From Saccharofermentans sp. (GTDB lineage: Bacteria > Bacillota > Clostridia > Saccharofermentanales > Saccharofermentanaceae), in assembly GCA_016292215.1 (NCBI GenBank), contig JAEFBB010000004.1:40958-104957 (forward strand): a DNA stretch of 64,000 bases, written 5' to 3'. Position 1 is the first letter of the stretch. The number at the start of each line of letters is the position of its first letter. A program made the position numbers and the translations under genes. The notes under the pieces were generated by a model. It saw only the letters and a program-made list of their open reading frames with translations, made no database searches and was not told the DNA's origin. This document shows, piece by piece, positions 62,420-64,000 of the stretch.

Positions 62420-62700
62420 TCAGGTACGTTCCTTGTATCCCGAGCCAAGTTGACTCCGACCTCGCCAAGACCGGCCGTAAGACCGAGAGCGATAAAGGGG
62501 ATGAGTCAGAATCAGGGCTGCACCCTGAGGGAGGCGACGACAGGTACAAAGGCCGATACTTCTGCGTAGTCACAGGCTGAGCGTTGAAGCGGAATTAGTC
62601 CACCGTGAGCCGTCGCACCCAATGAACGCAGTGGGGTGGGAATCCCCGGAGCAAGAGACTCATGTCCCGTAGCAGCAGTACGGGAGCCGGATAGTTTTAT
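62420..62700 (+). ncRNA. Candidate structured RNA upstream of the excisionase-like gene
   Basis: Nested complementary segments span this GC-richer stretch: CCTTGTA (62431-62437) with TACAAAGG (62545-62552), enclosing TGACTC (62451-62456) with GAGTCA (62503-62508) and CAGGG/CCCTG (62513-62527). Then CTGCGT (62562-62567) pairs with ACGCAG (62626-62631), GGGG/CCCC near 62633-62647, and a terminal TCCCGTA/TACGGGA hairpin (62665-62685). It lies 35-50 bp before an HTH gene. No known class recognised; could be a long leader or mobile-element RNA. Confidence 0.5.
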
Positions 62701-62734
62701 GAAAGACCAAATAATCAACAGGAGGAAAAACAAA

Positions 62735-63016
62735 ATGGCAGAAAACAACAACAACACAATGTTTATCGGAGTAGCTCAGATCCAGAGAGACTGGGGCATC
62801 TCCAGATCAAAGGCGTATCAGATCATCAAGGATCTCAACGCAGAACTTAAGAAGAAGAATCCCGGCGCACTTGTCGTATCCGGCAGAGTTAACCGCTTCT
62901 GGTATGAAGAGGCTTGTCTTCAGAGAGGTACGGGTTACGGAAATGGCGGAGAAGTTTGCGGGGAAAAGAAAAGCCTCTCAAGCGAGAGGCGGATACGCGC
63001 ACAAAGGCACGCATAA
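62735..63016 (+). CDS. Excisionase-like helix-turn-helix protein
   Basis: A 93-residue protein from the ATG at 62735 with GGAGGAAAAA upstream. FIGVAQIQRDWGISRSKAYQIIKDLNAELKKKNPGALVVSGRVNRFWYEEACL is the pattern of small HTH/excisionase proteins of integrative elements of Firmicutes. The last 35 residues are Gly/Arg-rich and may be disordered. It is followed by a DUF6291-like gene and a tyrosine integrase, the usual set at one end of an integrative element. A hairpin (GCCTCTC/GAGAGGC) lies inside its 3' end. Confidence 0.8.
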   Translation: MAENNNNTMFIGVAQIQRDWGISRSKAYQIIKDLNAELKKKNPGALVVSGRVNRFWYEEACLQRGTGYGNGGEVCGEKKSLSSERRIRAQRHA

Positions 63017-63081
63017 ATATGTAAGCAACTTAATTATAGTGCCTTTTCGCGTATTAATCAATCAGAAACACAGGAGGCATT

Positions 63082-63813
63082 ATGGGAAGTAAGAAATCAT
63101 TCGTAGTTTATACGGCATGGAAGAGCTTCTTCGAGCTACTGGATGATCCGGTGCTCGTTAAGGAGCTTCTCTTTGCCGTATTCAGCCTCGCTGAGGGCGA
63201 GGAAGTTGTTATAACGAACAACAAGGTAAGAACAGCCTTTAACGCAATAGAACCCACGATGAAAGAGGATCTTGAAGCGTATAAGGCAAAGTGTGAGAAG
63301 AACAGAGCAGCAGCCCAGAGCAGATGGAGTAATACGGACGTTATGCGTTCGCATGCGGACGCAATGCAACGGGATGGTGATAATGACTATGACTATGTCA
63401 ATGATAATGGTAATGACTATGATAATGAGTCTGATAATGATATTGATATGTCTGTCATGTCAGGGCAGGATGTTCCGTCCGTCGCTGATGTTATAGAAGC
63501 TTCTAAGAACCGTAGAGTAGATATGTCGGAAGAGGAAGCCAAAGCATTCCTTGAACACTACTACAGAGATCTTAAGGGCGTGATCAACGGTGAACCCATA
63601 AGGAACTGGAGAAAACTGCTCAAGTCTTGGGATAACCACACACTTGTAGAACCTGAAACCGTTATGGGAAGCGGATATGAAGGGTATCAGAACGTCTATT
63701 GCAGATTGCCAGTTGAAGTTCAGAGAGCCGTTGATAAAGATCAGGAACAGTTTGGCGGCATGCTGACCAGGGCAACAGCAAGAAGAGTCACGGAACTCAG
63801 AAGGGCGGTGTGA
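63082..63813 (+). CDS. DUF6291-like phage/ICE protein
   Basis: A 243-residue protein (AGGAGGCATT before the ATG). Residues 1-80 (SFVVYTAWKSFFELLDDPVLVKELLFAVFSLAEGEEV, AFNAIEPTMKEDLEAYKAKCEKNRAAAQSRW) match the DUF6291 pattern, found near replication functions of phages and integrative elements. Residues 95-125 are an Asp/Asn/Tyr run of GATAAT-like tandem codons. The C-terminal 110 residues (SEEEAKAFLEHYYRDLKGVINGEPIRNWRKLLKSWD) resemble the end of replisome organisers. Its stop is 1 bp from the integrase start. Confidence 0.75.
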   Translation: MGSKKSFVVYTAWKSFFELLDDPVLVKELLFAVFSLAEGEEVVITNNKVRTAFNAIEPTMKEDLEAYKAKCEKNRAAAQSRWSNTDVMRSHADAMQRDGDNDYDYVNDNGNDYDNESDNDIDMSVMSGQDVPSVADVIEASKNRRVDMSEEEAKAFLEHYYRDLKGVINGEPIRNWRKLLKSWDNHTLVEPETVMGSGYEGYQNVYCRLPVEVQRAVDKDQEQFGGMLTRATARRVTELRRAV

Positions 63814-63814
63814 T

Positions 63815-64000
63815 ATGGCAGTATTTAAAGACATAGGCAGCGTATATAAAGGTAAAAAGTGGAGAGTTCTCTGTTACTACACTGACTGGCGAGGACAGCG
63901 TGTCCGCCATGAAAAACGCGGATTCGAAACAAGACATGATGCTCAGGAGTATGAGCGTACCTTTTTAGCCAAGCAGACGAAGGATATCAACATGGCATCT
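63815..64000 (+). CDS. Tyrosine-type site-specific integrase (N-terminal part, runs off the window)
   Basis: The ATG at 63815 opens a frame to the window end (62 codons). AVFKDIGSVYKGKKWRVLCYYTDWRGQRVRHEKRGFETRHDAQEYERTFLAKQ is the arm-type DNA-binding domain typical of phage/ICE tyrosine recombinases. The catalytic domain lies beyond the window. With the two genes before it, it indicates an integrated mobile element following guaA. Confidence 0.88.
   Translation, partial: MAVFKDIGSVYKGKKWRVLCYYTDWRGQRVRHEKRGFETRHDAQEYERTFLAKQTKDINMAS

Noticed and set aside
61563..62573. Several overlapping minus-strand open frames (60-119 residues) across the hairpin array
   Set aside because: They are low-complexity, lack ribosome-binding sites and arise from the repeats.
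62871..63092. A 49-residue basic peptide (MAEKFAGKRKASQARGG...) in another frame over the end of the excisionase-like gene
   Set aside because: It has no ribosome-binding site, overlaps the HTH gene, and contains the hairpin within it. The HTH frame explains the region better.

Overview
This window looks like the replication-origin region of a chromosome from an uncultured, low-to-mid GC Clostridia-type bacterium (Bacillota). The evidence is the minus-strand block dnaA-dnaN-recF-remB-gyrB-parA-parB, perfect Firmicutes-type parS sites, a predicted class E/D-like sortase, many lipoproteins, an FMN-riboswitch-controlled ECF riboflavin transporter, L-lactate dehydrogenase and a two-subunit class I fumarase. 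Genes left of about 54 kb lie mostly on the minus strand and genes right of 55.5 kb on the plus strand, as expected if replication starts around dnaA.

Layout. 0-4.6 kb: a glycolipid/surface-polysaccharide cluster (flippase-like membrane protein, GT2-GT4 fusion, GT4). 4.7-12.4 kb: metallophosphoesterase, FkbM-type methyltransferase, DUF4349 lipoprotein, fumarase plus HAD phosphatase, O-antigen-ligase-like protein and an esterase. 12.4-18 kb: lipoproteins, ribU with its riboswitch, a Sel1-like protein, and intergenic palindromic repeats. 18-23.3 kb: an AT-richer island with a membrane-anchored XRE regulator, a small secreted protein, a 1032-residue secreted multidomain protein (two CBM2-like domains, Thr/Pro linker, Ca-binding TSP3-type repeats, and a C-terminal His/Cys pair resembling clan CD cysteine peptidases), and a small overlapping membrane protein, with a decayed copy of the last gene beside it. 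23.4-29.6 kb: TetR with its palindromic operator, a rifampicin-phosphotransferase-like enzyme, and a TIR-TM-beta-propeller protein. 29.6-37 kb: DHH phosphoesterase, MarR-flavodoxin operon, methyltransferase, small membrane proteins and a 5'-nucleotidase-like protein with altered metal-site residues. 37-46.4 kb: tRNA-Arg beside a 68-70 bp tandem array, mfd, pth, glmU, ldh, a TGS-less thrS and tRNA-Ser. 46.5-55.4 kb: segregation and initiation genes; ParB has a histone-H1-like Lys/Ala/Pro tail and GyrB an acidic N-terminal extension. 55.5-61.3 kb: sortase, purA, a lipoprotein and guaA.

The right end (61.3-64 kb) is accessory. Immediately after guaA, a known island integration hotspot, lies a 0.8-kb array of about eight hairpin repeats spaced roughly 90-160 bp with compensating arm changes. 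It is followed by a roughly 270-bp segment with long-range complementarity (candidate structured RNA), then an excisionase-like HTH protein, a DUF6291-like protein and the start of a tyrosine recombinase. This array, and the 18-23 kb secreted-protein island, are the best candidates for something undescribed. All family names are from reading motifs by eye; no searches were run.
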